From DATMGU01 sp035555315 (GTDB lineage Bacteria > Pseudomonadota > Alphaproteobacteria > ATCC43930 > CGMCC-115725): DNA of 47,364 bases. This document shows, piece after piece, positions 46,971-47,364 of the stretch; the first letter of the stretch is position 1; every line of letters begins with the position of its first letter. The notes below the pieces were generated by a model. The model was not told where the DNA came from, did no database searches, and saw nothing but the letters and a program-made list of their open reading frames with translations. The translations under genes and the position numbers were made by a program. The DNA is taken from assembly GCA_035555315.1 (NCBI GenBank), contig DATMGU010000118.1, positions 1-47,364 of the forward strand, read 5' to 3'.

Positions 46971-47364
46971 CTAGCCTAGGAGCCGCTTGATGCCGCGTAC
47001 GGCCTGGCGGATCCGATCGACGTTCTCGACCAGGGCAATCCGGACATGGCCATCGCCGTATTCGCCGAAGCCGATGCCCGGCGCCACCGCGACATTCGCC
47101 TCTTCAAGCAACAGCTTGGAGAACTCCAGACTGCCCAGTTCGCGATACCGCTCTGGGATCGGCGCCCAGGCGAACATCGACGCCGCCGGCGCCGGTACCG
47201 GCCAGCCCGCCGCCGCAAGCCCCTCGATCAGCACGTCGCGGCGGCGCTTATAGGTCGCCCGAAACTCCGCCACGCAGTCCTGCGGGCCGTTCAGGGCGGC
47301 GATGGCCGCGACCTGCACCGGTGTGAAGGCACCGTAATCGAGATAGGATTTCACCCGGGCCAGG
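46971..47364 (-). CDS. Class I/II aminotransferase, C-terminal part (AlaC-like); truncated by the window
   Basis: About 131 C-terminal residues of a pyridoxal-phosphate aminotransferase; the start and the PLP-binding lysine are beyond the window edge. SYLDYGAFTPVQVAAIAALNGPQDCV is typical of the glutamate-pyruvate/LL-diaminopimelate group, and VAVAPGIGFGEYGDGHVRIALVEN holds the conserved substrate-carboxylate Arg in HVRIAL. It belongs to the AlaC-type branch by wording, but LL-diaminopimelate aminotransferases look similar. The stop is followed by 6 bases, then by DUF1491. Confidence 0.85.
   Translation of the reverse strand, partial: LARVKSYLDYGAFTPVQVAAIAALNGPQDCVAEFRATYKRRRDVLIEGLAAAGWPVPAPAASMFAWAPIPERYRELGSLEFSKLLLEEANVAVAPGIGFGEYGDGHVRIALVENVDRIRQAVRGIKRLLG

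Overview
The window is about 47.4 kb of GC-rich DNA from an alphaproteobacterium, most likely of the Rhodospirillales (Azospirillum/Rhodospirillum-like). This rests on gene content: a ChpT phosphotransferase and a CtrA regulator, a cheAWYBR operon beside chpT, ctrA divergent from fliI-fliJ, and small families common in Alphaproteobacteria (DUF1491, DUF3553, DUF1499). All names come from reading protein sequence and motifs; no database search was possible.

Layout. 1-323: tRNA-Leu(UAA) interrupted by a 237-nt group I intron. 458-5097: a chemoreceptor, formate-tetrahydrofolate ligase (fhs) and a nitroreductase. 5134-12149: a probable acquired sugar-uptake island with an AT-rich leader, a YtfQRT-YjfF-type ABC importer, a hexuloisomerase-like SIS protein and a LacI regulator; a 15-bp direct repeat lies at both edges. 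12150-17321: DUF4197, a DUF1499 lipoprotein, lrgAB, leuA with a possible attenuator, and a small toxin-antitoxin pair. 17322-24051: three N-acyl-amino-acid hydrolase-type genes, NAD kinase, and a molybdenum-cofactor/formate-dehydrogenase group (moaA, fdhD, mobA). 24029-25982: an alpha/beta-hydrolase remnant, an isochorismatase-like hydrolase with a divergent GlxA-type regulator, and DUF3553. 26105-36607: the motility and cell-cycle block (chpT, cheA-W-Y-B-R, a decayed AbrB antitoxin, ctrA, fliI, fliJ and an unknown gene), with three CtrA-like boxes. 36837-39373: a sugar-nucleotide epimerase, a DNA glycosylase and a second DUF1499 protein. 39427-43670: a minus-strand run hemP - OprB-like porin - NHL-propeller protein - Tat-exported DyP peroxidase, with Fur-like boxes ahead of hemP. 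43841-47364: DUF2066, an amino-acid-binding protein, a CGNR zinc-finger regulator, DUF1491 and a truncated aminotransferase.

How the genes work together. The chemotaxis operon contains every core component and its hybrid CheA carries its own receiver; CtrA-type sites near ctrA, fliI and the unknown gene at 36122 suggest the flagellar genes are under cell-cycle control. fhs, fdhD, moaA and mobA all bear on formate and molybdenum cofactor use, though they are in two places. The most unusual system is the hemP-porin-NHL-DyP run: it looks like an iron-responsive secreted haem/peroxidase module in which a porin stands where a TonB-dependent haem receptor is normally found. Other points of interest are the tRNA intron, the flanked sugar island with a large G-U-tolerant hairpin, and 15-16-nt tandem repeats just after three stop codons.
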